A program made the translations under genes and the position numbers. A stretch of 64,000 bases of DNA, taken from NCBI RefSeq assembly GCF_009455635.1, contig NZ_QPER01000002.1:3658001-3722000 (forward strand), written 5' to 3'. Source of the DNA: Paraburkholderia agricolaris (GTDB lineage Bacteria > Pseudomonadota > Gammaproteobacteria > Burkholderiales > Burkholderiaceae). The notes under the pieces are model-generated. The model saw nothing but the letters and a program-made list of their open reading frames with translations. It was not told the origin of the DNA and ran no database searches. Below are positions 41,543 to 51,468 of the stretch, piece after piece (within the stretch, counting starts at the first letter, position 1; each line of letters begins with the position of its first letter).

Positions 41543-44500
41543 AGCGTGACGACCCCGCCCAAACTCCGCCGCAGGCCCCTGAGAACGCAAGCACCGGCAG
41601 CGCCGCGAAAGCACGCTCGCATCGGCGCGGCAAACCCGCGGCCTTGAGCGACGATCCGCTCTGGTACAAAGACGCGATCATTTATCAGGTGCACATCAAG
41701 TCGTTCTTCGACGCGAACAACGACGGCGTGGGCGACTTTCCCGGCCTGATCGCGAAGCTCGATTACATCGCCGAGCTCGGTGTCAATGCGATCTGGCTGC
41801 TGCCGTTCTATCCATCGCCGCGCCGCGACGACGGCTACGATATCGCCGACTATCGCAATGTGCATCCGGACTACGGCCAGCTTTCCGACGTGAAGCGCTT
41901 CATTCAGGAAGCGCACGCACGCGGCATCCGCGTGATTACGGAACTGGTGATCAACCACACGTCGGATCAGCACCCATGGTTTCAGCGCGCGCGCCGCGCG
42001 AAGCCGGGGTCGAATCATCGCAACTACTACGTGTGGTCCGATACCGATCAGAAGTACCAGGAAACGCGGATCATTTTTATCGATTCGGAGCCATCGAACT
42101 GGACCCACGATCCGGTTGCCGGCGCTTACTACTGGCACCGCTTCTATTCGCACCAGCCCGATCTGAACTTCGACAATCCGGCCGTGCTGAAGGAGGTACT
42201 GCAGGTCATGCGCTTCTGGCTCGACATGGGGATCGATGGACTGCGGCTCGACGCCGTGCCGTATCTGGTCGAGCGTGAAGGCACCAACAACGAGAATCTG
42301 CCGGAAACGCACGAAGTGCTGAAGAAGATTCGCGCGACCATCGACGCCGAGTACCCGAACCGCATGCTGCTTGCCGAAGCGAACCAGTGGCCGGAAGACG
42401 TGAAGGAATATTTCGGCGACGAAGACGAATGCCACATGGCTTTCCACTTCCCGCTGATGCCGCGCATCTATATGTCGATTGCAAGCGAAGACCGCTTCCC
42501 GATCACCGACATCATGCGGCAGACGCCAGACCTCGCGCCCAGCAACCAATGGGCGATTTTCCTGCGCAATCACGACGAACTGACGCTCGAAATGGTCACG
42601 GACTCCGAGCGCGATTATCTGTGGAACACCTATGCGAGCGATCGCCGCGCACGCCTGAATCTCGGCATTCGCCGCCGTCTCGCCCCGCTGATGGAGCGCG
42701 ACCGCCGCCGCATCGAGCTGATCAACTCGCTGTTGCTGTCGATGCCCGGCACGCCCGTGATCTATTACGGCGACGAACTGGGCATGGGCGACAACATTCA
42801 CCTCGGCGACCGCGACGGCGTACGCACGCCGATGCAATGGTCGTCGGATCGCAACGGTGGATTCTCGCGCGCCGATCCCGAGCAACTGGTTCTGCCACCG
42901 GTAATGGGCGCGTTGTACGGCTTCGACGCCGTCAATGTCGAGGCGCAAAGCCGCGACCCGCATTCGCTGTTGAACTGGACGCGGCGCATGCTCGCCACGC
43001 GGCGCGCGAAACAAACGTTCGGACGCGGTACGATCCGTTTCCTGAAGCCGGAAAACCGCAAGATCCTTGCTTATCTGCGCGAATTACCCGGCGAGCCGCC
43101 CATTCTGTGCGTGGCGAATCTGTCGCGCGCACCGCAAGCGGTCGAACTGGATCTATCCGAATTCAACGGTGCGGTGCCTGTTGAAATGACCGCGGATTCC
43201 GTCTTCCCCGCGATCGGTCAGCTCACCTATCTGCTAACTTTCCCGCCGTACGGTTTCCTGTGGTTCATGCTGTGCTCGGGCGGCCAACGTCCGACCTGGG
43301 CGCAAGCGCATTCCGAACCGCTGCCCGAATTCGCCACGATCGTGATCCGCGAGGGCCAAGCCGGCCCGACGCCGGAAAACGTCCGGCTGCTCGAATCCGA
43401 AGTGCTGCCGTCCTGGCTGAGCCGGCGCCGCTGGTTTGCCTCCAAGGATCAGAAGATGCACGCGGTGCGTCTCGCCGCGCTCACCACGATCCCTCAAGGC
43501 GGCTTTGCGTTCACCGAAATCGAAGCCGACGTGGGCGACCATACTGAACGCTACGTCGTGCCGATCGCGATCACGTGGGGCGGTGAAACCACCACGCCGC
43601 TATTCCTTCAGTTGGCGTTGGCGCGCGTTCGCCGCGGCCGCAATGTCGGCCATCTGACCGATGCATTTGCCCTGCCGATCTTCGCGCATGGCGTCTTGCG
43701 CAAGCTGCGCGAGCGCGCGGTTATTCCGACCGTGCAGAAGAGTGAGATCAGGTTCATCCCGACCGAGCGTTTCTCCGAACTCGCCGATCTCGGCGAGCAG
43801 CCCGAGATCCGCTGGCTGGCGGCCGAACAAAGCAACAGTTCGCTGATCATCGCCGATGCCGCGGTGCTTAAACTGGTGCGGCGTCTGGTGAGCGGCATTC
43901 ATCCGGAAGCGGAAATCAGCCGCTATCTGACCCAGCTCGGCTACGCGAACACCGCGCCGCTGTATGGTGAGGTGGTGCGCGTCGATCCCGAAGGCGTGCC
44001 GCATACACTCGCGATCTTGCAAGGCTATATCGACAATCAGGGCGACGCGTGGAACTGGTCGCTCGACTACCTGCGCCGCTCGGTGGACGAACTCGCCATT
44101 GCCGTCGATACGGACGGGCAATCGCCGGACCGCGACAACGAAGCGATTCTCGTGGAGGGCTACAGTACGCTCGCCGGCATCATCGGCAAGCGCCTCGGGG
44201 AATTGCACGTGGCGCTCGCCTCGCCTTCCGACGACCCGGCGTTCGCGCCCGAACCCGCCAGCGCCGAACAGGTGAAGGCGTGGGCCGACGGCACGCAATC
44301 CATGCTCGCCAGCGCGCTCGATCTGCTTGCGCCGCGCATCGCGCAGATGAGCGATCCGGACACCAAAGCGTTGGCGCAAAGCCTGATCGACCGCCGCGCG
44401 GCGCTGGTCGACGCCGTCAGCAAACTGGCGTCGGACAATGCCGGCGCGTTGCGCACGCGCATTCACGGCGACTTCCATCTGGGCCAGGTACTGGTCGCGC

Positions 44501-44997
44501 AGGGCGACGCGTATCTGATCGACTTCGAAGGCGAGCCCGCACGTACCCTGGAGGAGCGGCGCCAGAAATCGAGTCCGTTACGCGACGTCGCCGGCTTGAT
44601 GCGTTCACTGTCCTATGCAAGCGCCGCCGCGCAGTCCACGATGGAAAGCGCGCCGCTGCAGACCGCCGATCGCAAGCGCGCTCTCTTCGAGCGTTTCCGC
44701 GCGCATGCGACTGAAACGTTCCTGAAGGAATACCGCGCCGCAGCCGCTAATTCGCCGACGCAACTGGTCGCGCCCGAAGCCGAACAGGCTCTGCTCGATC
44801 TGTTCCTGATCGAGAAAGCCGCATACGAAATCCGTTACGAAGCGGCCAATCGTCCGACGTGGCTCAGTTTGCCGGTACGCGGCCTCGCCGCGCTCACCAG
44901 CCGCCTGCTCGGCGACACCGGCAACCCGCACGATCCGTCAACCCAGGCGCCAGGCGCCGCCGCACCGCCTACCCCGGCCGAGGGCGATTATGAGTGA
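41539..44997 (+). CDS. treS: Trehalose synthase fused to maltokinase
   Basis: 1,152 residues, two enzymes in one chain. Residues about 20-570 are TreS, a GH13 enzyme that isomerises trehalose and maltose: nucleophile D238 in [12 protein letters not shown], acid E280 in [11 protein letters not shown] and HD at 345-346 in [10 protein letters not shown]. Residues about 610-1140 are maltokinase (Pep2/Mak), an aminoglycoside-kinase fold making maltose-1-phosphate: [13 protein letters not shown] with D978 and [16 protein letters not shown] with D995. Fusing the two steps channels maltose to GlgE, encoded just upstream with a 4-base overlap. It also overlaps glgB by 8 bases. Confidence 0.95.
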   Translation: MKRDDPAQTPPQAPENASTGSAAKARSHRRGKPAALSDDPLWYKDAIIYQVHIKSFFDANNDGVGDFPGLIAKLDYIAELGVNAIWLLPFYPSPRRDDGYDIADYRNVHPDYGQLSDVKRFIQEAHARGIRVITELVINHTSDQHPWFQRARRAKPGSNHRNYYVWSDTDQKYQETRIIFIDSEPSNWTHDPVAGAYYWHRFYSHQPDLNFDNPAVLKEVLQVMRFWLDMGIDGLRLDAVPYLVEREGTNNENLPETHEVLKKIRATIDAEYPNRMLLAEANQWPEDVKEYFGDEDECHMAFHFPLMPRIYMSIASEDRFPITDIMRQTPDLAPSNQWAIFLRNHDELTLEMVTDSERDYLWNTYASDRRARLNLGIRRRLAPLMERDRRRIELINSLLLSMPGTPVIYYGDELGMGDNIHLGDRDGVRTPMQWSSDRNGGFSRADPEQLVLPPVMGALYGFDAVNVEAQSRDPHSLLNWTRRMLATRRAKQTFGRGTIRFLKPENRKILAYLRELPGEPPILCVANLSRAPQAVELDLSEFNGAVPVEMTADSVFPAIGQLTYLLTFPPYGFLWFMLCSGGQRPTWAQAHSEPLPEFATIVIREGQAGPTPENVRLLESEVLPSWLSRRRWFASKDQKMHAVRLAALTTIPQGGFAFTEIEADVGDHTERYVVPIAITWGGETTTPLFLQLALARVRRGRNVGHLTDAFALPIFAHGVLRKLRERAVIPTVQKSEIRFIPTERFSELADLGEQPEIRWLAAEQSNSSLIIADAAVLKLVRRLVSGIHPEAEISRYLTQLGYANTAPLYGEVVRVDPEGVPHTLAILQGYIDNQGDAWNWSLDYLRRSVDELAIAVDTDGQSPDRDNEAILVEGYSTLAGIIGKRLGELHVALASPSDDPAFAPEPASAEQVKAWADGTQSMLASALDLLAPRIAQMSDPDTKALAQSLIDRRAALVDAVSKLASDNAGALRTRIHGDFHLGQVLVAQGDAYLIDFEGEPARTLEERRQKSSPLRDVAGLMRSLSYASAAAQSTMESAPLQTADRKRALFERFRAHATETFLKEYRAAAANSPTQLVAPEAEQALLDLFLIEKAAYEIRYEAANRPTWLSLPVRGLAALTSRLLGDTGNPHDPSTQAPGAAAPPTPAEGDYE

Positions 44998-47200
44998 GCA
45001 CGATCCGGCCGCAGGCCTCCAACCATTGGATATCGACGCGCTCGTTGAGGCGCGTCACCCCGATCCTTTCTCACAGCTCGGCATGCATGAAACGGACGCG
45101 GGTCCGGTGGTGCGCGCGCTGTTGCCGAACGCTTCGCAGGTCAAGGTTATCGCGCGTGCCGATGGTTCGACGCTCGGCGAACTCGAGCAACTCAAGCCCG
45201 GACTGTTTGCCGGTCGCGTGAGCTCAACGGCGCCCTATCGTCTGCGTATCGACTGGCACGGCACCGTGCAGGAAATCGAGGATACGTATTCGTTCGGCCC
45301 CATTCTCGGCGACGAACCATTAGGGCGTCTCGCCAGCGGCGACCCGTACGCGGTACTCGAGTGCCTCGGCTCACGTCCGATGGAAGTGGACGGCGTGCCG
45401 GGCGTGCGCTTCGCCGTATGGGCGCCGAATGCGCGGCGCGTGTCGGTGGTCGGCGACTTCAATTCATGGGACGGGCGCCGCCATCCGATGCGACTGCGTC
45501 ACCAGGCCGGCGTGTGGGAATTGTTCGTGCCGCGCGTCGGCCCGGGCACGCGTTACAAGTACGAGTTGCTCGCCCGGGACGGCCATCCGCTGCCGTTGAA
45601 AGCCGATCCGTGCGCCATGCAAACGGAAAAGCCGCCAGGCACCGCATCGGTGGTCGCACATGTCGACGAGATCGAGCAGTTTGCATGGACGGACCACGAG
45701 TGGATTCAATCGCGCGCCGCCAAACAGACGCCGCGCGCGCCGATCTCGATCTACGAAGTGCACGCCGAATCGTGGCTGCGCGTTGCCGAAGAGGGACAGC
45801 GCGGTCTAACCTGGGAGGAACTCGCCAAACGGCTGATTCCTTACGTAAAAGGCATGGGTTTCACGCATGTCGAGTTCATGCCGATTGCGGAGCATCCGTT
45901 CGGCGGTTCGTGGGGTTATCAGCCGCTCGGACAGTTCGCGCCGTCCGCCCGTTTCGGCAAGCCAGAGCAGTTCGCGCTGTTCGTCGACAAGGCGCACGCG
46001 GCCGGTCTCGGCGTGATTCTCGACTGGGTGCCGGCGCACTTTCCGAACGATGCGCATGGCCTGATCGACTTCGACGGCACGCCGCTCTACGAGCACGCCG
46101 ATCCGCGCGAAGGCTATCACCAGGACTGGAACACGATGATCTACAACCTCGGCCGCAACGAGGTGAGCGCGTTCCTGGTGGCGTCGGGACTCGCATGGTT
46201 GAAGCGCTATCACGTCGACGGCCTGCGCGTGGATGCGGTCGCCTCGATGTTGTATCGCGACTATTCCCGCAATGCAGGAGAGTGGGTGCCGAACATCTAC
46301 GGCGGCCGCGAAAATCTCGAATCGATTGCATTTCTGAAGCGGCTGAATCATGAAGTCGGCTATGTGCCCGGCGTACCGGGCGCGATCACGATTGCCGAAG
46401 AATCGACCGCGTGGCCAGGGGTGACGGCGCGCGTCGAAGACGGCGGCCTCGGCTTCCAGTTCAAGTGGAACATGGGCTGGATGCACGACACGCTGCACTA
46501 CATGGAAGAAGACCCGGTGTACCGCCAATATCATCACCATATGATGACGTTCGGCATGGTGTACGCGTATTCCGAGCGCTTCGTGCTGCCGCTCTCGCAC
46601 GACGAAGTGGTGCACGGCAAAGGCTCGCTGCTCGGCAAGATGCCCGGCGACCGGTGGCAGAAGTTCGCCAATCTGCGCGCGTACTTCGGCTTCATGTGGA
46701 CGCATCCGGGCAAGAAGCTACTGTTCATGGGCGGCGAATTCGGCCAGATGGCCGAGTTCGACCATGACACGTCGCCACACTGGCATCTGCTCGACGATCC
46801 GAACCATCACGGCGTAAAGATGCTCGTGCGCGATCTGAACCATCTGTACCACGAGGAACCCGCGCTACACCGGCTCGACAACGAGCCGGGCGGCTTCCAG
46901 TGGCTGGTCGGCGACGACAGCGGCAACAGCGTGTATGCCTACCGCCGCACCGATGGCGAGGGGCGCGAACTTGTCGTGGTGTGCAACATGACGCCGGTGC
47001 CGCGGCTCGGCTACCGGATCGGCATGCCGCGCGGCGGTCGCTGGACAGAAGTGCTGAACACGGACGCCGGCGTGTATGGCGGGTCGAACATGGGCAACGG
47101 CGGCGTGATTCATACCGACAACGCCTCGAGCCATGGCTGGCCGCATTCCGCCGCGCTAACGCTGCCGCCTTTGGCGACGATCGTTCTGCGCGCGGATTGA
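44990..47200 (+). CDS. glgB: 1,4-alpha-glucan branching enzyme
   Basis: 736 residues. N-terminal carbohydrate-binding domains ([20 protein letters not shown] then [10 protein letters not shown], residues about 135-165) precede the GH13 barrel with [10 protein letters not shown], nucleophile D415 in [11 protein letters not shown], acid E470 in [11 protein letters not shown] and [14 protein letters not shown]. It introduces alpha-1,6 branches into the glucan made by GlgE. The start overlaps treS-mak by 8 bases; glgX follows 98 bases after the stop. Confidence 0.96.
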   Translation: MSEHDPAAGLQPLDIDALVEARHPDPFSQLGMHETDAGPVVRALLPNASQVKVIARADGSTLGELEQLKPGLFAGRVSSTAPYRLRIDWHGTVQEIEDTYSFGPILGDEPLGRLASGDPYAVLECLGSRPMEVDGVPGVRFAVWAPNARRVSVVGDFNSWDGRRHPMRLRHQAGVWELFVPRVGPGTRYKYELLARDGHPLPLKADPCAMQTEKPPGTASVVAHVDEIEQFAWTDHEWIQSRAAKQTPRAPISIYEVHAESWLRVAEEGQRGLTWEELAKRLIPYVKGMGFTHVEFMPIAEHPFGGSWGYQPLGQFAPSARFGKPEQFALFVDKAHAAGLGVILDWVPAHFPNDAHGLIDFDGTPLYEHADPREGYHQDWNTMIYNLGRNEVSAFLVASGLAWLKRYHVDGLRVDAVASMLYRDYSRNAGEWVPNIYGGRENLESIAFLKRLNHEVGYVPGVPGAITIAEESTAWPGVTARVEDGGLGFQFKWNMGWMHDTLHYMEEDPVYRQYHHHMMTFGMVYAYSERFVLPLSHDEVVHGKGSLLGKMPGDRWQKFANLRAYFGFMWTHPGKKLLFMGGEFGQMAEFDHDTSPHWHLLDDPNHHGVKMLVRDLNHLYHEEPALHRLDNEPGGFQWLVGDDSGNSVYAYRRTDGEGRELVVVCNMTPVPRLGYRIGMPRGGRWTEVLNTDAGVYGGSNMGNGGVIHTDNASSHGWPHSAALTLPPLATIVLRAD

Positions 47201-47298
47201 TGGATGTGGAGTAAGGCGAGCGCGCGGCCGCCGGGCCGCGCGCTCGTCGCATGAAATCCCACGAGAGCGTTCATAAAACAGAACAAGGAAGGGGAATC

Positions 47299-49518
47299 AT
47301 GTCGCATGCAATGCCCGACCGGCTTCTGCCCGGTTCGCCCTATCCGCTCGGCGCCAGCTGGGATGGCCTCGGCGTCAACTTTGCGGTGTTCTCGGCGAAT
47401 GCGCAAAAAATCGAGCTTTGCCTGTTCGATCCCACCGGTCGCAAAGAGATCAGGCGCTTCACGCTGCCCGAATGCACCGACGAAGTCTGGCACGGCTATC
47501 TGCCCAACGCGCACCCTGGCACCGCGTACGGTTTTCGCGCGCACGGGCCGTATCAGCCGCAGCATGGGCATCGCTTCAATCCGCACAAGCTGTTGCTCGA
47601 TCCGTATGCACGCAAACTGGTCGGGCAGTTTCGCTGGTCCGACGCGCTGTTCGGCTATCGCGTGCATTCGAATCGTGCCGACCTCTCGATCGATCGGCGC
47701 GATTCGGCGCCGGCCATGCCGAAGTGCGTCGTGATCGACGAAGCCTTCGACTGGTCGCACGACAAGCGCCCGAATGTGCCGTGGGGCGAAACCGTCATCT
47801 ACGAAGCGCATGTGCGCGGCGTGTCGATGTTGCGCCCCGATTTGCGCCAGCACGAACGCGGCACGTTCGCCGCGCTGGCTGCGCCGGAATTCATCGAGCA
47901 TTTGCTGAAGCTAGGCGTCACCGCCGTCGAATTGCTGCCGGTGCACGCGTTTCTGAACGACCGCTTTCTGGTGGAGCGCGGCCTGCGCAATTACTGGGGC
48001 TATAACACCGCGGCCTTTTTTGCACCGGAGCCGTCGTATCTGAGTACGCACCGGCTCGACGAAATGCGCATTGCCGTGCGCCAGTTACACGCAGCCGGCA
48101 TCGAAGTGATTCTCGACGTGGTCTACAACCACACCTGCGAAGGCAACGAGGCGGGGCCGACTATCTCATGGCGCGGCCTCGACAATGCGAGCTACTACCG
48201 CCTGGTTCCCGGCGACGAACGCCACGATATCAACGACACCGGCTGCGGCAATACCGTCAACCTGGCGCACCCGCGTGTCCTGCAGATGGTGATGGATTCG
48301 CTGCGCTACTGGTCGACCAAGTTCAATATCGACGGCTTCCGTTTCGACCTCGGCGTGACACTCGGCCGCGAGCAGCACGGTTTCGATCCCGGTTCCGGTT
48401 TCTTCGACGCGTTGCGCCAGGACCCGATCCTGTCGCAACGTAAGCTGATTTCCGAGCCGTGGGACATTGGCCCGGGCGGCTATCAGCTCGGCAATCATCC
48501 GCCGGGATTCGCCGAATGGAACGACCGTTTCCGCGACACGGTGCGCCGCTTCTGGCGCGGTGACGCCGGCTTGCGCCCCGATCTCGCCGCGCGGCTGACC
48601 GGTTCCGCCGATCTGTTCAACCGGCGCTTCAGGAAACCGTGGGCTTCGATAAACTTCGTCACGTCGCACGACGGTTTTACGCTCGCCGACGTCACCGCGT
48701 ACGAGCACAAGCATAACGAAGCGAATCGCGAAGACAACAACGACGGTCACAATGAAAACTGCAGTCGCAATTGGGGTGTGGAAGGTCCGAGCGACGATCC
48801 GGCGATACTCGAAACGCGCAAGCGCGTGGCCCGCTCGCTGATCGCCACACTGCTGATGGCGCTCGGCACACCTATGGTGCTGGCCGGCGACGAATCGCTG
48901 CGCACGCAGAACGGCAACAACAATGCGTATTGCCAGGATAACGAACTATCATGGCTCGACTGGGATCGTATGGAGTCGCTCGAAGGACGCCAGACGACCG
49001 CGTTCGTCGCGCGCGTGATCGCGCTGCGTAAAACGCACCCGCTGCTGCGCGAAACGCGCTTTCTGTTCGGCGATCGCGAAGTGTTGCCGGGCCTGTTCGA
49101 CGTCGGCTGGTTCGATGAACACGGCGACCCGCTCACTATCGAAGCCTGGCAAGACCCCGAAGGCCGCGCGTTCACGCTGCGTCGCGCGGGTCCAGGCTTG
49201 AATGGCGAAACGGAAGTATTGTTGATGATGCTCAACGCTTCGGCGGACACCTTGCGTTTCGTGCCGCCCGCGCCACACCTGGAATGGCACGTGCTGTTAG
49301 ACACGGCTGAGCCGGAAAGCGCGCCGCACCCACTGGCGTTGCCCGAGGTCGAAGTGGCCGCACATGGTCTCGTGATGCTGGCGGCGCAACCGGTCGGCGA
49401 AGCGGATTGGCAGACGGGCTGGAAGGCCGGCGCGCAGCACGGGCCGCGCTTATTGACCGCCCTGCCGCCCGATCCGGGTGCGCATACGCCGGGCAGCGAT
49501 ACGTCGCCGTCCACGTAG
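47299..49518 (+). CDS. glgX: Glycogen debranching enzyme
   Basis: 739 residues from ATG 47299, after AAGGAAGGGGA; the open frame extends upstream but lacks family features. Isoamylase-type GH13: GASWDGLGVNFAVFSANAQK at the N-terminus, catalytic GFRFDLGVTLGRE and ISEPWDIGPGGYQLGNHPPG, and FVTSHDGFTLADVTAYEHKH. It removes alpha-1,6 branches left by phosphorylase-type trimming. The C-terminus is about 80 residues longer than E. coli GlgX, a Pro/Thr-rich tail ending TPGSDTSPST. treZ follows by 30 bases. Confidence 0.95.
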   Translation: MSHAMPDRLLPGSPYPLGASWDGLGVNFAVFSANAQKIELCLFDPTGRKEIRRFTLPECTDEVWHGYLPNAHPGTAYGFRAHGPYQPQHGHRFNPHKLLLDPYARKLVGQFRWSDALFGYRVHSNRADLSIDRRDSAPAMPKCVVIDEAFDWSHDKRPNVPWGETVIYEAHVRGVSMLRPDLRQHERGTFAALAAPEFIEHLLKLGVTAVELLPVHAFLNDRFLVERGLRNYWGYNTAAFFAPEPSYLSTHRLDEMRIAVRQLHAAGIEVILDVVYNHTCEGNEAGPTISWRGLDNASYYRLVPGDERHDINDTGCGNTVNLAHPRVLQMVMDSLRYWSTKFNIDGFRFDLGVTLGREQHGFDPGSGFFDALRQDPILSQRKLISEPWDIGPGGYQLGNHPPGFAEWNDRFRDTVRRFWRGDAGLRPDLAARLTGSADLFNRRFRKPWASINFVTSHDGFTLADVTAYEHKHNEANREDNNDGHNENCSRNWGVEGPSDDPAILETRKRVARSLIATLLMALGTPMVLAGDESLRTQNGNNNAYCQDNELSWLDWDRMESLEGRQTTAFVARVIALRKTHPLLRETRFLFGDREVLPGLFDVGWFDEHGDPLTIEAWQDPEGRAFTLRRAGPGLNGETEVLLMMLNASADTLRFVPPAPHLEWHVLLDTAEPESAPHPLALPEVEVAAHGLVMLAAQPVGEADWQTGWKAGAQHGPRLLTALPPDPGAHTPGSDTSPST

Positions 49519-49548
49519 GCGGGAAGCAAAACCGAATGGTGATGAATC

Positions 49549-51468
49549 ATGTCCGAAAGTCCGATTGATCCGCACGCGCACCATCACGCGCATTGCCTGC
49601 CGTTCAGCGCGCAGTTGCTGGGCGCAACGGGCGCGAAGCCGCGTACCCGGTTCCGTTTCTGGGCGCCTTCGTGCAAGACGGTGCAGGTGGAAATCGAAAA
49701 CGGACCGGCCCAAGGCACGCACGACATGGCCTCCACGGGCAACGGCTGGTTCGAAACGATCGTCGACAGCGGCGCGGGCACGCTGTATCGCTTCCGGCTC
49801 GATAGCGGGCAGACGGTGCCCGATCCCGCGTCGCGCTTCCAGCCGCAAGACGTGCACGGACCGAGCGAAGTGATCGATCCGCGCGCGTACCGTTGGGAGC
49901 ATACGAACTGGCATGGCCGTCCGTGGGAAGAAACGGTGCTGTACGAATTGCACGTCGGCGCGATGGGCGGTTATGCCGGCGTGATGAAGCGTTTGCCCGC
50001 GCTGGTCGCGCTCGGCGTCACAGCAATTGAATTGATGCCGTTGAACGACTTTCCCGGCCAGCACAATTGGGGCTACGACGGCGTGTTGCCGTATGCGCCC
50101 GATTCCGCGTACGGCCGCCCCGAAGAACTGAAAGCGCTGATCGACGCCGCGCACGGCCTCGGCCTGATGGTGTTTCTCGACGTGGTGTACAACCACTTCG
50201 GCCCGGACGGCAATTATCTGCACGAATACGCCCGCTCGTTCTTCCGCGAGGACACGCACACGCCGTGGGGCTCCGCGATCGATTTCGAGCGCTGTGAAGT
50301 GAGCGATTTCTTCACCGACAACGCCGTCTACTGGATCAACGAATATCGCATCGACGGACTGCGTTTCGATGCGGTGCATGCCATCGACAATCCTGCATGG
50401 CTGCGCGATTTGTCCGACCATATCCGCGCGAAAGTGCAGCACGGGCGGCATGTGCATCTGGTGCTGGAAAACGAACGCAATAGTGCGAGCCTGCTGGAAA
50501 CGCATTTCGACGCGCAATGGAACGACGACGCACACAACACGCTGCATGTTTTGCTGACGGGCGAAACCGAAGGCTATTACCACGCCTATGAAGATCAGCC
50601 CATCCGCCGCCTTGCACGCGTGCTGTCGGAAGGCTTCGCGTATCAGGGTGAACCGTCACCCATTCACGACGGCACGCCACGCGGCGAATCGAGCGGGCAT
50701 CTGCCGACTACTTCATTCGTGATGTTTTTGCAGAATCACGACCAGATCGGCAATCGCGCATTCGGCGAACGCCTGCGCAAACTGACGTCGGACGATGCCT
50801 TGCGGGCGGCCACCGGTTTGCTGCTGTTGTCGCCGCAAATTCCTCTGCTGTTCATGGACGAGGAATACGGCTCGACCCGGCCCTTCCTGTTTTTCACCGA
50901 CTACACCGGTGAACTCGCCGACGCCGTACGTGAAGGACGGCGTCGCGAATTCGCACGCTTTTCGGCATTCAGCGACGAAAAGCGTCGCGCGCAGATTCCC
51001 GATCCGAACGACGTGGAAACCTTCGCGGCCTCGTCGCCGCCTGAACCTGTTCAAAGCCCGACCGCGGACAACACCGCGAAAGACCGGCTCGACTGGATGC
51101 ACTTCTACAAATCCGCGCTCGCCGTGCGGGCGAAGCTGATTACGCCGCGTCTGAAACATTCGAAAGCGCTCGGCGCGACCGTGCTCACCGCTGCAAACGG
51201 CGGCGATGCCAATGCGCTGATCGCCCGCTGGAAACTCGGCGACGGCGAGACCTTGTCGATCGCGTTGAATCTCTCGAAAGAAAACGTGGCGTTTCCCGAT
51301 CCGCCAGCCGGCAAGGTAATTTTCGAAACGCCGCCGCGCGTGCGCGAGCAGGTCGACGCCAAGGTGTTGCCGTCATACGCGTTTGTCGCGTGGGTAACCG
51401 GCGACGTCAGCGATTACGCCATCGGCCACGATGCGCGCATCGCGAGCCAACAGGAGCGCCACGCGTGA
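49549..51468 (+). CDS. treZ: Malto-oligosyltrehalose trehalohydrolase
   Basis: 639 residues. Releases trehalose from the end of maltooligosyltrehalose made by TreY. Barrel motifs: YELHVGAMGGYAGVMKRLPA, GHNWGYDG-like QHNWGYDGVLPYAPDSAYGR, nucleophile in GLRFDAVHAIDNPAW, acid in HLVLENERNSA and FLQNHDQIGNRAFGERLR. A His-rich N-terminus (PHAHHHAHCLPF) is unusual and may be incidental. Its TGA overlaps the GTG start of malQ. Confidence 0.93.
   Translation: MSESPIDPHAHHHAHCLPFSAQLLGATGAKPRTRFRFWAPSCKTVQVEIENGPAQGTHDMASTGNGWFETIVDSGAGTLYRFRLDSGQTVPDPASRFQPQDVHGPSEVIDPRAYRWEHTNWHGRPWEETVLYELHVGAMGGYAGVMKRLPALVALGVTAIELMPLNDFPGQHNWGYDGVLPYAPDSAYGRPEELKALIDAAHGLGLMVFLDVVYNHFGPDGNYLHEYARSFFREDTHTPWGSAIDFERCEVSDFFTDNAVYWINEYRIDGLRFDAVHAIDNPAWLRDLSDHIRAKVQHGRHVHLVLENERNSASLLETHFDAQWNDDAHNTLHVLLTGETEGYYHAYEDQPIRRLARVLSEGFAYQGEPSPIHDGTPRGESSGHLPTTSFVMFLQNHDQIGNRAFGERLRKLTSDDALRAATGLLLLSPQIPLLFMDEEYGSTRPFLFFTDYTGELADAVREGRRREFARFSAFSDEKRRAQIPDPNDVETFAASSPPEPVQSPTADNTAKDRLDWMHFYKSALAVRAKLITPRLKHSKALGATVLTAANGGDANALIARWKLGDGETLSIALNLSKENVAFPDPPAGKVIFETPPRVREQVDAKVLPSYAFVAWVTGDVSDYAIGHDARIASQQERHA

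Noticed and set aside
41494..43014. A 506-codon open frame antisense to the TreS half of treS-mak
   Set aside because: No recognisable motifs; the plus-strand enzyme is certain.
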